From contig CBDEVO010000003.1 in the NCBI GenBank assembly GCA_965243615.1, positions 2,976,001 to 3,040,000 of the forward strand: a DNA stretch of 64,000 nt. The letters run 5' to 3'. This document shows, in pieces, positions 18,470 to 27,445 of this stretch; within the stretch, counting starts at the first letter, position 1, and each line of letters opens with the position of its first letter. The notes under the pieces were generated by a model, which saw only the letters and a program-made list of their open reading frames with translations, did not search any database and was not told the origin of the DNA. Source of the DNA: JAJEEA01 sp965243615. Its GTDB lineage: Bacteria; Acidobacteriota; Vicinamibacteria; Vicinamibacterales; UBA8438. Made by a program: the position numbers and the translations under genes.

Positions 18470-19525
18470 TCAGTTGTAGTCGGTGCCGCCCTTGCGAGTC
18501 AGGTAGTCGCCGGAGACGCTCTTGAGGATCACCCGTCCGAACTCGGCCGACTCGCGTTCCTCGGCGGGCTTCACCACGACGCCCTCGCGCACGTGCTTGC
18601 CGCCGAGCGCGGTCGCGCCGTCGGTCTCCTCCAGCATCACCGCGGCGCTGAACGGCCCGCGGTACAGCACCGGGACGAGCGGGAACAGGTCGCCGAGCGA
18701 CGACTCGATCTCGTCCGGCGGCAGGTAGCGGCCCCGGCCGGGTGCGCCGACGTAGGCGTCGAACACCCGGAACGCGGGGTTCGGCTCGCCGTAGTGGAGG
18801 TCCTGCACGCCCCGGCCGTACACCTCCCCGAGCACGTAGAACGGCTGGCCGTCCCCGGCGAGGCGGTCGCGCGCGGTCTCGAACGGGGCCTCGAAGGCGC
18901 GCCACGTGTGCACGTAGAGGTTGTCGCGGTTCGCGTCGTTCAGAAACAGGGCCATGCCGCGGTCGGACATCCCCTTCGACGTGACGATGGGGCCGTGGTC
19001 GGGATGCCACCCCAGGCAGCACCAGGTGCCGTGCAGCTTCTCGGTGACGACCACCGGCTCGCCCTCCCGCAGCGCGTCGGGGTACTTCTTGACGTTCTCG
19101 ATGTCGTAGCGGAGCGTCGCGCCGTGCACCGGCCGCACCTCGCCCTGCATGGCGATGGGGATGGGCGGCTCGTACTTCACGAGCTCCAGCAGCTCCGTCA
19201 CTTCGTCGCCCTCGGCCGCCGGCCGTCCGCGGATCATGCCGTCGCGCACCGGGTAGACGAGTCCCTGCGACAACGAGCCGCGCAGCTTCACCGCCTTGAC
19301 GCGGTTCTTCCTGCCCCCGGCCAGCTTGCCTTCGAGGCCGAGCTCGGCGATGAGCCATTCGGGGCAGACGGCGCCCTCGGGGATGTACGCGGCGAGGTCG
19401 CCGTCGCTGAACGAGCCCTTTCCGACGACGCAGCGGAACCCGCCTACCGCGGCGAGCTCGAGGCGGTCGGCGTTGGGGTGCGGCTCGATGCGCAGGGCGT
19501 GGACTCGGGATTCGAAGGTCGCCAT
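18470..19525 (-). CDS. ATP-dependent RNA ligase, DRB0094 (Rnl5) type
   Basis: 351 residues. The nucleotidyltransferase motif I is EKLHGTW with the AMP-accepting Lys at residue 163, followed by motif III-like FYVLGEVYG and motif V-like GVVVKPAEE. An N-terminal OB-like region of about 150 residues (VHALRIEPHPNADRLELAAVGGFRCVVGKG) precedes the catalytic domain, the arrangement known from the Deinococcus Rnl5 ligase, which seals RNA nicks including 3'-OH RNA next to DNA. It stands alone, divergent from the PQQ-type genes, with its own terminator. Likely role is RNA repair. Confidence 0.88.
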   Translation of the reverse strand: MATFESRVHALRIEPHPNADRLELAAVGGFRCVVGKGSFSDGDLAAYIPEGAVCPEWLIAELGLEGKLAGGRKNRVKAVKLRGSLSQGLVYPVRDGMIRGRPAAEGDEVTELLELVKYEPPIPIAMQGEVRPVHGATLRYDIENVKKYPDALREGEPVVVTEKLHGTWCCLGWHPDHGPIVTSKGMSDRGMALFLNDANRDNLYVHTWRAFEAPFETARDRLAGDGQPFYVLGEVYGRGVQDLHYGEPNPAFRVFDAYVGAPGRGRYLPPDEIESSLGDLFPLVPVLYRGPFSAAVMLEETDGATALGGKHVREGVVVKPAEERESAEFGRVILKSVSGDYLTRKGGTDYN

Positions 19526-19604
19526 GACGGTTCTCCGCGGTGGGTCGAACCAACCATTATGGCCGATTCGCGACCCATGGATCAGCCCTCGCTGGTTGGG
19601 CGGT

Positions 19605-19633
19605 TTGACGGGGGACCCGACCGCCAATACCAT
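19605..19633 (+). promoter_or_regulatory. Candidate promoter giving a near-leaderless PQQ-propeller transcript
   Basis: TTGACG, 17-base spacer, TACCAT. The -10-like box ends only 8 bases before the ATG at 19642, and no ribosome binding site is present, so the message could be leaderless. Match to consensus is moderate. Confidence 0.3.
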
Positions 19634-19641
19634 CACACGCC

Positions 19642-21027
19642 ATGAAGGTTACGGTGTCTGGCCGTCGTTTTCGCATCCGGATGACTCTCGCGATCGCTTG
19701 CGCGGTCGCCTGCCTCGCGGCGGTCCCGCTCGACGCCGAGGACTGGCCCCAGTGGCGGGGCGCCGACCGGGACGCGGTGTGGCGCGACACCGGCATCGTC
19801 GAGCGGTTCGACGACGACGGGCTGATCGTGAAGTGGCGCACGCCGGTGCGGGCCGGCTTCGCGGGGCCGGCCGTCGCCGACGGACGCGTCTTCGTCCTCG
19901 ACTACCAGGAGACGCCGGGCACCCGCACCATGGACGGCCGCGAGCGGCTCCTGGCCCTCGACGAGGAGACCGGGGCGGTGCTCTGGACGCGGGAATGGCC
20001 GGCCACCTACCGCAACATCGTGCCGGTGTTCGCCACCGGGCCCCGGGCCACCCCGACCGTCGACGGCGACCGCGTCCACGTCCTGGGGGCCGCCGGCATG
20101 CTGTCGTGCTTCGACACCGCCACCGGCGACCTGCTCTGGCAGATCGACACCGCGGCCGACTACGGCGTCACCGTGCCGGTGTACGGCGTCGCGCACTCGC
20201 CGCTCGTCGAGGACGACCTCCTCATCACGCTGCTCGGTGGCGAGCCCGACGCCATGGTCGTGGCGTTCGACAAGACGACGGGCGCCGAGGCGTGGCGTGC
20301 GATCGACACGGTCTCCGAGGCGGGCTACTCCTCGCCCATCGTGACCACCGCCGGGGGCGTGCGGCAGTTGATCGTCTGGCACCCGGCCGCGGTCACTTCG
20401 CTCGACCCGGCGACCGGTGACACCTGGTGGCAGCACGACTTCCGGATCGCGAGCGGCCTGACCATCGGCACGCCGGTCCGCAGCGGGCGCTACCTGCTCA
20501 TCTCGCAGGTCGAGAACGGGGGCCTGATGCTGGCCCTCAACCCCGACCGTCCGGCCGCCCGTGTGGTCTGGACGGGGGCGAACCCCAACCGCACCGAACT
20601 CCCGGCGCAGAACTCCATGACGTCGACGCCGATCGTGCTGGGCGGCGCGATCTACGGGCTCAACAGCTACGGCGAGCTGCGCGGCGTGGACGCGACGACG
20701 GGCGAGCGGCTGTGGTCGAGCGACCGGCTCGTGCCCCAGGACCGCTGGGCGAGCTCGCACATCGTGCGGCACCGGGACCGCTCGTTCATCTCCGTCGAGA
20801 CCGGCGACCTCGTCATCGCGCGCTTCTCGCCAGCCGGCTACGAGGAGCTCGACCGGACGCACCTGCTGACGCCCACCACCCGCACCCGCGGCGGCGGCTC
20901 CGGCCGCTGGAGAGGCGTCGATCGCGCGGTCCTGTGGGCGCACCCGGCCTACGCGAACCGCCACGTGTTCGCGCGCAACGACGCCGAGGTGGTGCGCGTG
21001 TCGCTGGCCGCCGCCGACTACGAGTGA
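19642..21027 (+). CDS. Secreted PQQ-like beta-propeller protein, paralog 1
   Basis: 461 residues. A signal peptide (basic start, then LAIACAVACLAAVPLDA) precedes the conserved opening EDWPQWRGADRDAVWRDTG. Repeated blades carry the PQQ/Trp-docking pattern (AxDxxTGxxLW): LLALDEETGAVLWTREW, CFDTATGDLLWQIDT, SLDPATGDTWWQHDF and GVDATTGERLWSSDR. This fold is used by BamB-like scaffolds and by quinoprotein enzymes; no catalytic Asp/Ca site or haem motif was recognised, so enzyme activity is not claimed. It is the first of three near-identical tandem genes and probably exported to the periplasm or surface. Confidence 0.85.
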   Translation: MKVTVSGRRFRIRMTLAIACAVACLAAVPLDAEDWPQWRGADRDAVWRDTGIVERFDDDGLIVKWRTPVRAGFAGPAVADGRVFVLDYQETPGTRTMDGRERLLALDEETGAVLWTREWPATYRNIVPVFATGPRATPTVDGDRVHVLGAAGMLSCFDTATGDLLWQIDTAADYGVTVPVYGVAHSPLVEDDLLITLLGGEPDAMVVAFDKTTGAEAWRAIDTVSEAGYSSPIVTTAGGVRQLIVWHPAAVTSLDPATGDTWWQHDFRIASGLTIGTPVRSGRYLLISQVENGGLMLALNPDRPAARVVWTGANPNRTELPAQNSMTSTPIVLGGAIYGLNSYGELRGVDATTGERLWSSDRLVPQDRWASSHIVRHRDRSFISVETGDLVIARFSPAGYEELDRTHLLTPTTRTRGGGSGRWRGVDRAVLWAHPAYANRHVFARNDAEVVRVSLAAADYE

Positions 21028-21067
21028 GCGGGGACCCGTCGTTTCCGGATTCGCCAGGGAGCAGTCG

Positions 21068-22435
21068 ATGTCCGATCAACGTGCGCGCAGCCGGATGAGA
21101 GCTGCGATTGGCTGTACCCTCGTCTGCCTGGCCGGGGTCTCGCTGGCCGCCGAGGACTGGCCGCAGTGGCGCGGCGTCGACCGCGACGCGGTGTGGCGCG
21201 ACACCGGCATCGTCGAGCGGTTCGCGGACGAGGGGCTCGTCGTGAAGTGGCGTACGCCCATCCGCGGCGGCTTCGCGGGGCCGGCGGTGGCCGGCGGCCG
21301 CGTCTTCGTCCTCGACTACCAGGAGACGCCGGGCAGCCGCACCATGGACGGTCACGAGCGGCTGCTGGTCCTCGACGAGGAGACCGGTGAGGTCCTCTGG
21401 ACCCGGGAATGGCCCGCCGCCTACCGCAACATCCACTTCAAGTTCGCGATCGGCCCGCGCGCGACCCCCACGGTGGACGGCGACCACGTCTACATCCTCG
21501 GGGCGGCGGGGACGCTGTCGTGCTTCGAGATCGCGACCGGCGACCTCGTCTGGCGGGTCGAGACGGCCATCGACTACGGGGTGACGGTGCCCGTGTTCGG
21601 GGTCTCGCAGTCGCCGCTCGTCGAAGGCGACCACCTCATCGCCCTGCTCGGTGGCGAGCCCGACGCGATGGTGGTGGCGTTCGACAAGACGACCGGGGAA
21701 GAGGCGTGGCGGGCCATCGAGACCACCTCGGAGCCGGGTTACTCCTCCCCGATCGTGATCACCGCGGGCGGCGTCCGCCAGCTCATCGTCTGGCACGCGG
21801 CGGCGGTGACGTCGCTCGACCCGGCGACCGGCGCCGTCTGGTGGCAGCACGACTTCGTGGTCCCGAGCGGGCTGACGATCGGGACCCCGGTGCGGAGCGG
21901 GCGGTACCTGCTGGTGACCCAGGTCGAGAACGGCGGCCTGATGATGGCCCTCAACTCGGACCGGCCGGACGCGCGGCCCCTGTGGAACGGCGAGAACCCC
22001 AACCGCACCGACCGGCCGCCGCAGGGGGCGACCCTGTCGACCCCGGTGGTCGCGGGCGACGCCCTGTACGGCCTGAACAGCTACGGCGAGTTCCGCGGCC
22101 TCGACGCCGCGACCGGCGAACGCCTCTGGTCGACCGACCGGCTGACCCCCCACGAGCGGTGGGCCAACTCCTACCTGGTGCAGAACGGCGACCGCTGGTT
22201 CGTCGTCAACGAGAGCGGCGAGCTGGTTCTGGCCCGCTTCACGCCGGCCGGCTACGAGGAGATCGACCGCACGCACCTGTTGACCCCGACCACCCGCACC
22301 CGCGGCGGCGCCTCCGGCCGCTGGGACGACCGGGCCGTCCTGTGGTCGCACCCCGCGTTCGCGAACCGGCACGTGGTGGCGAGGAACGACGCCGAGGTGG
22401 TGCGGCTGTCGCTGGCGGCCGAGGACTACGAGTAG
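21068..22435 (+). CDS. Secreted PQQ-like beta-propeller protein, paralog 2
   Basis: 455 residues, colinear with paralog 1 for its whole length and sharing long identical blocks (for example DWPQWRG and RDAVWRDTGIVERF). A short signal peptide (GCTLVCLAGVSLAAEDW) is present. It starts 40 bases after paralog 1 and lacks a separate promoter that I can see, so the two are likely cotranscribed. The strong conservation across the gene indicates a recent tandem duplication. Confidence 0.85.
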   Translation: MSDQRARSRMRAAIGCTLVCLAGVSLAAEDWPQWRGVDRDAVWRDTGIVERFADEGLVVKWRTPIRGGFAGPAVAGGRVFVLDYQETPGSRTMDGHERLLVLDEETGEVLWTREWPAAYRNIHFKFAIGPRATPTVDGDHVYILGAAGTLSCFEIATGDLVWRVETAIDYGVTVPVFGVSQSPLVEGDHLIALLGGEPDAMVVAFDKTTGEEAWRAIETTSEPGYSSPIVITAGGVRQLIVWHAAAVTSLDPATGAVWWQHDFVVPSGLTIGTPVRSGRYLLVTQVENGGLMMALNSDRPDARPLWNGENPNRTDRPPQGATLSTPVVAGDALYGLNSYGEFRGLDAATGERLWSTDRLTPHERWANSYLVQNGDRWFVVNESGELVLARFTPAGYEEIDRTHLLTPTTRTRGGASGRWDDRAVLWSHPAFANRHVVARNDAEVVRLSLAAEDYE

Positions 22436-22538
22436 TCGAATCCGCGCGGCCGGCGGGTCGGCAGGTCGTGCGCGACCGCGATCTCTCCGGTCACACCAGC
22501 CGTTTGACGGTCGCCGAGTACACGTGCACGATAAGCGC

Positions 22539-22772
22539 ATGGCCGTCAAGACCATCACCATCGACCTGGACGCGTACGAGGCGCTTCGGCGACACAAGCG
22601 TAGCGGCCAGTCGTTCTCGCAGGTGATCAAGGAACGCTTCAACGCGCCCAAGACCGGGGGGGACCTGCGGGCGGCCCTCGATCGGTTCGCGTTGAGCCCG
22701 GACACGCTCGACGCGATCGAGGACGTCGTGCGGCGTCGAGTCGAGAACCCGGCCGGCTCTGTCGAGTTGTGA
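22539..22772 (+). CDS. vapB: VapB-type antitoxin (DUF217-like)
   Basis: 77 residues from the ATG at 22539 (a GTG at 22524 would add 5 residues). The N-terminus MAVKTITIDLDAYEALRRHK is the ribbon-helix-helix-like opening of archaeal-type VapB antitoxins, followed by SGQSFSQVIKERF. The C-terminal half is likely the toxin-binding part. It overlaps the PIN gene as GTGA. Confidence 0.85.
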   Translation: MAVKTITIDLDAYEALRRHKRSGQSFSQVIKERFNAPKTGGDLRAALDRFALSPDTLDAIEDVVRRRVENPAGSVEL

Positions 22773-23173
22773 TCCACTGCGACACGTCCTTTCTCGTCGA
22801 TCTGCTGCGCGAGTCGGCCCGATCTCACCCGGGCCCGGCCCACGGCCTGCTCGATGCGCTTCACGGACGCGAGATCGTGCTGTCGGTGTTCGCGGCCTGC
22901 GAGCTGTACGCTGGCGTCGAGCGATCGGCGAATCCGCTTCGGGAGCGGGCCAGGGTCGAGGGGCTGACGGGCTTTCTGGGGATCGTCTATCCTGACGAGC
23001 GGTTCGCATCGGTCTACGCGCGGCTGCTGGCCGGCCTCCAGCGGGGCGGGGAGATCATCGCGACGATGGACGTGATGATCGCCACGGCGGCGGTCGTCGA
23101 CGAGGCCCCGCTGGTGACGCGCAACCGTAGGCACTTCGACCGGGTGCCCGGCGTCGACGTCGTTTCGTACTGA
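22769..23173 (+). CDS. vapC: VapC-type PIN-domain ribonuclease toxin
   Basis: 134 residues with the PIN acidic residues in order: Asp5 in MIHCDTSFLVDLL, Glu in ACELYAGVE, Asp in TMDVMIAATA and the final VTRNRRHFDRVPGV block. The GTG start overlaps the antitoxin stop, so translation is coupled. VapC toxins cut tRNA or rRNA; the target here is unknown. The pair sits between PQQ-like paralogs 2 and 3 in the same orientation and interrupts an otherwise tight tandem array, so it probably arrived after the duplication. Confidence 0.88.
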   Translation: MIHCDTSFLVDLLRESARSHPGPAHGLLDALHGREIVLSVFAACELYAGVERSANPLRERARVEGLTGFLGIVYPDERFASVYARLLAGLQRGGEIIATMDVMIATAAVVDEAPLVTRNRRHFDRVPGVDVVSY

Positions 23174-23187
23174 ACGTGGAGTAGCCC

Positions 23188-24558
23188 ATGTCTGACCGTC
23201 GCTTGCCGACCCGGACCACCGCCATCGCGTGCGCCTTCGTCTGCCTCGCGGCAGCCGCCCTCGGCGCCGAGGACTGGCCGCAGTGGCGGGGCGTCGACCG
23301 GGACGCGGTGTGGCGCGACACCGGCCTCGTCGATCGGTTCCCCGACGGCGGCCTCGCCGTGAAGTGGCGGGTCCCCGTGCGCGGCGGCTTCGCGGGGCCG
23401 GCGGTGGCTGGCGGCCGGGTCTTCGTCCTCGACTACGCGGAGACCCCGGGCAGCCGCACCATGGACGGACACGAGCGGCTCGTGGTCCTCGACGAGGAGA
23501 CCGGGGAGCTGCTGTGGACGCGGGAGTGGCCCGCCACCTACCGCAACATCCACTTCAAGTTCGCGACCGGTCCCCGGGCCACGCCCACCGTCGACGGCGA
23601 CCGCGTCTACGTCCTCGGGGCGGCGGGCATGCTGTCGTGCTTCGACACCACCACCGGCGACCTCGTCTGGCGCATCGACACCCCGGCCGAGTACGGCGTA
23701 ACCGTGCCCGTCTACGGCGTGTCGCAGTCGCCGCTCGTCGAGGGCGACCTGCTGATCGTGGTGCTCGGGGGCGAGCCCGACGCGAAGATCGCCGCCTTCG
23801 ACAAGGCCACCGGCGAGGAGGTGTGGCGGGCCCTGGAGAACGACTCCGAGACCGGCTACTCGTCGCCCATCGTCATCGACGCGGGCGGCGCGCGGCAGCT
23901 CGTCGTCTGGCACGCGACCGCGATAACCTCGCTGGACCCCGCGACCGGTGAAATCTACTGGGAGCAGCCTTTCGCCATCGGGGGCGGACTGTCGATCACG
24001 ACGCCGGTGCGCAGCGGGCGCTACCTCGTGGTCAGCCAGTTCTTCAACGGGGCGATGATGCTCGCCCTCAACTCGGACCGGCCCGCCGCGCGGCTGCTGT
24101 GGCGGGGCCGCAACCGCGGCGAGCTGCCGGAGCAGACCGACACGCTGCACGCCATCATCTCGACCCCGATCGTGGTCGGCGACCACCTCTACGGGGTCGG
24201 CAGCTACGGCGAGCTGCGGGGCATCGACGCCACCACCGGCGAGCGGCTGTGGCAGAGCGACCGCATGAACGCCCAGGACCGCTGGGCCACCGCCTACTTC
24301 GTGCGCAACGGCGACCGCTACTTCGTGACCAACGACTCGGGCGACCTGATCATCGCGTGGTTCACCCCGGAGGGCTACCAGGAGATCGACCGGGTCAGGC
24401 TGATCGAGCCGACCACCCGCACCCAGGGCGGGGCCACCGGCCGGTGGGGGGACCGGGCCGTGCTCTGGGCCCACCCTGCCTTTGCGAACCGGCACGTCGT
24501 GGCGCGCAACGACGCCGAGGTGGTGCGGCTGTCGCTCGACGCGGCCGACTACGACTAG
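23188..24558 (+). CDS. Secreted PQQ-like beta-propeller protein, paralog 3
   Basis: 456 residues, again opening with a signal peptide and AEDWPQWRGVDRDAVWRDTG. Slightly more diverged than paralogs 1 and 2: blade five reads FFNGAMMLALNSDRPAARLLW and the C-terminal half has TDTLHAIISTP. It is 14 bases downstream of vapC and 36 bases upstream of the FtsX permease, suggesting one transcript. Function is unassigned beyond a secreted propeller. Confidence 0.85.
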   Translation: MSDRRLPTRTTAIACAFVCLAAAALGAEDWPQWRGVDRDAVWRDTGLVDRFPDGGLAVKWRVPVRGGFAGPAVAGGRVFVLDYAETPGSRTMDGHERLVVLDEETGELLWTREWPATYRNIHFKFATGPRATPTVDGDRVYVLGAAGMLSCFDTTTGDLVWRIDTPAEYGVTVPVYGVSQSPLVEGDLLIVVLGGEPDAKIAAFDKATGEEVWRALENDSETGYSSPIVIDAGGARQLVVWHATAITSLDPATGEIYWEQPFAIGGGLSITTPVRSGRYLVVSQFFNGAMMLALNSDRPAARLLWRGRNRGELPEQTDTLHAIISTPIVVGDHLYGVGSYGELRGIDATTGERLWQSDRMNAQDRWATAYFVRNGDRYFVTNDSGDLIIAWFTPEGYQEIDRVRLIEPTTRTQGGATGRWGDRAVLWAHPAFANRHVVARNDAEVVRLSLDAADYD

Positions 24559-24594
24559 CCGCCCGGCGGCGCGCGCCCGCCACGGACCCAACCC

Positions 24595-27042
24595 ATGCTG
24601 GATACCCTGACACGCGACGTCCGCTACGGCCTGCGCTCGCTGCTCGGGTCGCCGGGGTACGCCCTGACCGTGGTGCTGACCCTCGGCCTCGGCATCGGCG
24701 CCAACACCGCCATCTTCAGCCTCGTCGACGGGGTCCTGCTGCGGCCGCTGCCCTACGCCGACGGGCACGAGCTGGTGCTCGCCCGGCAGCAGGCGCAGCG
24801 GTCCGGCTCGGCCAACATCCCCTTCTCGGTCAAGGAGATCGGCGACTACCGGGAGCAGCTCGCGACCCTCGACGGCTTCGTCGAGTACCACGGCATGTCG
24901 TTCACGCTGCTGAACCGCGGCGAGCCGGACCGCGTGCTCACCGGGGTGGTGTCGGCGAACTTCTTCGACGTGCTCGGCGTGCGGCCCCTGCACGGCCGGA
25001 CGTTCCGCGACGCCGACGACGACCTCGGGGCCGAGGCCGTCCTCGTCCTCAGCTACCCCTACTGGCAGCAGCGCTTCGGCGCCGACCCCGACATCGTCGG
25101 GCAGGTCTTCGAGATGAACGACCGACCCCACACCGTGGTCGGGGTGCTGCCCCCGGTCCCGCAGTACCCGCGCGAGAACGACGTCTACATGCCGACGTCG
25201 GCCTGCCCCTTCCGCGCTCGCGCCGAGGCCCGGATGGAGGAGGACCGCACCGCGTTCCGCGGCATGACCGCCTTCGGCCGGCTCGCGCCCGGCGTCGACG
25301 TCGACCGCTTCGGGGCGGAGCTGGCCACGGTGGCGGGCCGGCTGCAGCGCGCCCACCCCGACACCTATCCCGACGACTCCGGCTATACGGCGACCCCGCT
25401 GCCGCTCGCCGACGAGCTGACGCGGGAGGCCCGCCCCACGCTGCTGGTCCTGTTGGCCACCACCGCGCTCGTGCTGCTGATCGCGTGCGCCAACGTCGCC
25501 AACCTCACCATGGCGCGGATGAGCCGCCGCGAGCGCGAGCTCGCCCTCCGGTCGGCCCTCGGGGCGGGGCGCGGCCGCCTGCTGCGGCAGCTCGTGACCG
25601 AGTCGAGCCTCCTCGCGGTCGCCGCCGGCGCCTTCGGCCTTCTGATCGCGTGGCTGAGCCTCGACCTCCTCGTGGCGTTCGCGGCGCTGTTCACGACCCG
25701 GACCACGGAGGTGGCGGTCGACGGCCGGGTGCTCGCGTTCACCCTCGGGCTGTCCCTGGCAACCGGCGTCGCGTTCGGCGCCGCTCCCGCCCTGGGGGGG
25801 CGGCGCGACGTGTCGGCGGCCCTCAAGGAGGCCGGCGCGCATACCACCGACACGCCGGCGCGGCACCGCGCGCGGGGACTGCTGACGGCGTCGCAGGTCG
25901 CCGCCGCCTTCGTGCTCCTCATCGCCACCGGGCTGCTCCTGACCAGCTTCTACCGGCTGCAGCAGGTGGACGCCGGGTTCGACGCGGGGCGCGTCCTGAC
26001 CGCCGAGGTCTTCCCCAACTGGTCGAAGTACACGACGCAGGAGAGCCGCCGCCAGCTCTTCGCCGACGTCCTCGCGCGCCTCGAGAGCCGGCCCGGGCTG
26101 ACCGCGGCGGCCGTCGCCAACGGCTTCCCGATGGCGAGCGAGGTGGGGCAGCAGCAGCAATTCGCCATCGAGGGCCGCACCTACGAGGACCCGGATCTCC
26201 GGCCGGAGCTGGAGACCCGCGTGGTCAGCCCCGACTACTTCGCGGCCGTCGGCGTCCCCCTCCTCGCCGGCCGCGCCTTCACCCGGCTCGACGACGCGGA
26301 GACGACGCCGGTGGCGGTGGTCAGCCGATCGCTGGCCGAGCGGCACTGGCTCCGCGGCGAGACTCCGCTCCAGCAGCGCGTCACCCTCGACGACGGCGAG
26401 ACCTGGGTGACCATCGTCGGCGTCGTCGGCGACGTGCGCGACCATGGCCTCGACCGCGAGCCGCCGGACCAGCTCTACCGGCCCTTCCTGCAGGGCGCCG
26501 GCTCGCCGACCCGCGTCCTCGTGCGGGCGCAGGGCGACCCGCGGGCCCTGAGCGCCCAGGTACGCGACGCCGTGCACGCCGTCGACCCCGAGCAGCCGGT
26601 CGAGAACTTCCGGACCCTGGAGGAGACCCGCGCGGGCACGACGGCGACGCGGCGGCTCTCGGTGATGCTGCTGAGCCTCTTCGCGGCCCTCGCCTTCCTC
26701 ATCACCGTCAGCGGCATCGCCGCCGTCATCGCCACCTCCGTCAGCCACCGCACCCGCGAGTTCGGCCTCCGGCTGGCCCTGGGGGCCGAGCGCCGGTCCA
26801 TCCTGGCCATGGTGCTGCGCCAGGGGCTGGTCCTGGTGCTGGCGGGGCTCGCCATCGGCGCCGCCGCGGCCGCGGCGCTGTCGCGGACGCTGTCGAGCTT
26901 CCTCTACGCGACGCAGCCTGCCGATCCCGGCGTCTATGCGGCCGTGGTGGCGGTGTTCGTCGTGACCGGGCTCGCGGCCTGCTACCTGCCGGCGCGCCGC
27001 GCGATGGGCGTCGATCCCTTGGTGGCTCTGCGAGACGAGTAG
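24595..27042 (+). CDS. FtsX/MacB-type permease (ADOP-related, no prefix domain)
   Basis: 815 residues. It starts MLDTLTRDVRYGLRSLLGSPGYALTVVL, that is, without the roughly 60-residue prefix domain of the ADOPs in the minus-strand cluster. It then has a first helix, a MacB periplasmic core, a three-helix FtsX block, a second core and a final FtsX block ending RAMGVDPLVALRDE. No ATPase domain. The duplicated permease architecture places it in the same broad ADOP family. It lies directly after the propeller array and before the BREX island, and could be the export partner of the propeller proteins, which is only a context inference. Confidence 0.85.
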   Translation: MLDTLTRDVRYGLRSLLGSPGYALTVVLTLGLGIGANTAIFSLVDGVLLRPLPYADGHELVLARQQAQRSGSANIPFSVKEIGDYREQLATLDGFVEYHGMSFTLLNRGEPDRVLTGVVSANFFDVLGVRPLHGRTFRDADDDLGAEAVLVLSYPYWQQRFGADPDIVGQVFEMNDRPHTVVGVLPPVPQYPRENDVYMPTSACPFRARAEARMEEDRTAFRGMTAFGRLAPGVDVDRFGAELATVAGRLQRAHPDTYPDDSGYTATPLPLADELTREARPTLLVLLATTALVLLIACANVANLTMARMSRRERELALRSALGAGRGRLLRQLVTESSLLAVAAGAFGLLIAWLSLDLLVAFAALFTTRTTEVAVDGRVLAFTLGLSLATGVAFGAAPALGGRRDVSAALKEAGAHTTDTPARHRARGLLTASQVAAAFVLLIATGLLLTSFYRLQQVDAGFDAGRVLTAEVFPNWSKYTTQESRRQLFADVLARLESRPGLTAAAVANGFPMASEVGQQQQFAIEGRTYEDPDLRPELETRVVSPDYFAAVGVPLLAGRAFTRLDDAETTPVAVVSRSLAERHWLRGETPLQQRVTLDDGETWVTIVGVVGDVRDHGLDREPPDQLYRPFLQGAGSPTRVLVRAQGDPRALSAQVRDAVHAVDPEQPVENFRTLEETRAGTTATRRLSVMLLSLFAALAFLITVSGIAAVIATSVSHRTREFGLRLALGAERRSILAMVLRQGLVLVLAGLAIGAAAAAALSRTLSSFLYATQPADPGVYAAVVAVFVVTGLAACYLPARRAMGVDPLVALRDE

Positions 27043-27445
27043 CGGGGGCGAGAGGCGGCCGACGAATCGAGGGCTCGTTGACCTCCCTGCTGCCGGCCCT
27101 GGCGACCTGACCAGTGACCAGGTCGCGCGCGAGCTGTGGAAGACTCTTTGACTTCCCTGCTGCCGGTCCGTGGCGAAGGTCGCGGCTGCGTTTGAGTCGC
27201 ATTCCGCCTGACTGCGGTGCTCCTCGGTCAATCCCCGAAGTGCTTATGGCGCTGCCGGACGATCGCCAGGGAAGACCCCTCTTCTCCGTTCCCCTGCGTG
27301 CGGGCATCGTCGATTCCGGCCGCGAGGCACGCCTGCTTTCGCGAACCGCGCCTGAGCGATTTTCTTGATCTATGTTCCATGCGCCGGCAAATTTGCCGGC
27401 GTAATTGGATGTTGTTCTTGACATTCTTCCCATGGCCGGTTCACC
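27043..27445. other. 403-bp non-coding region upstream of the BREX island
   Basis: No convincing gene. It holds two direct copies of a segment around TTGACCTCCCTGCTGCCGG (about 27078 and 27148, several differences), a stretch near 27195-27240 that weakly resembles the dispersed repeat found in the ADOPs, and an AT-richer block from 27360 with a 20-bp perfect palindrome. The TTGACA at 27418-27423 is a -35-like match without a good -10. It probably contains the brx promoter and marks the left edge of the acquired island. Confidence 0.6.
27382..27401. promoter_or_regulatory. 20-bp perfect palindrome upstream of brxA
   Basis: CGCCGGCAAATTTGCCGGCG, fully self-complementary and 45 bases before the brxA start. 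It could be an operator for a dimeric regulator of the BREX operon. It has no T-tract and no loop, so a terminator is less likely. No regulator gene of the usual BREX type is seen beside it. Confidence 0.5.

Noticed and set aside
23014..27231. Very long minus-strand open frame (1405 codons) opposite two PQQ/permease genes
   Set aside because: Composition is Arg/Gly/Ala/Pro-rich and without any domain; it is the antisense shadow of well-supported plus-strand genes in high-GC DNA.
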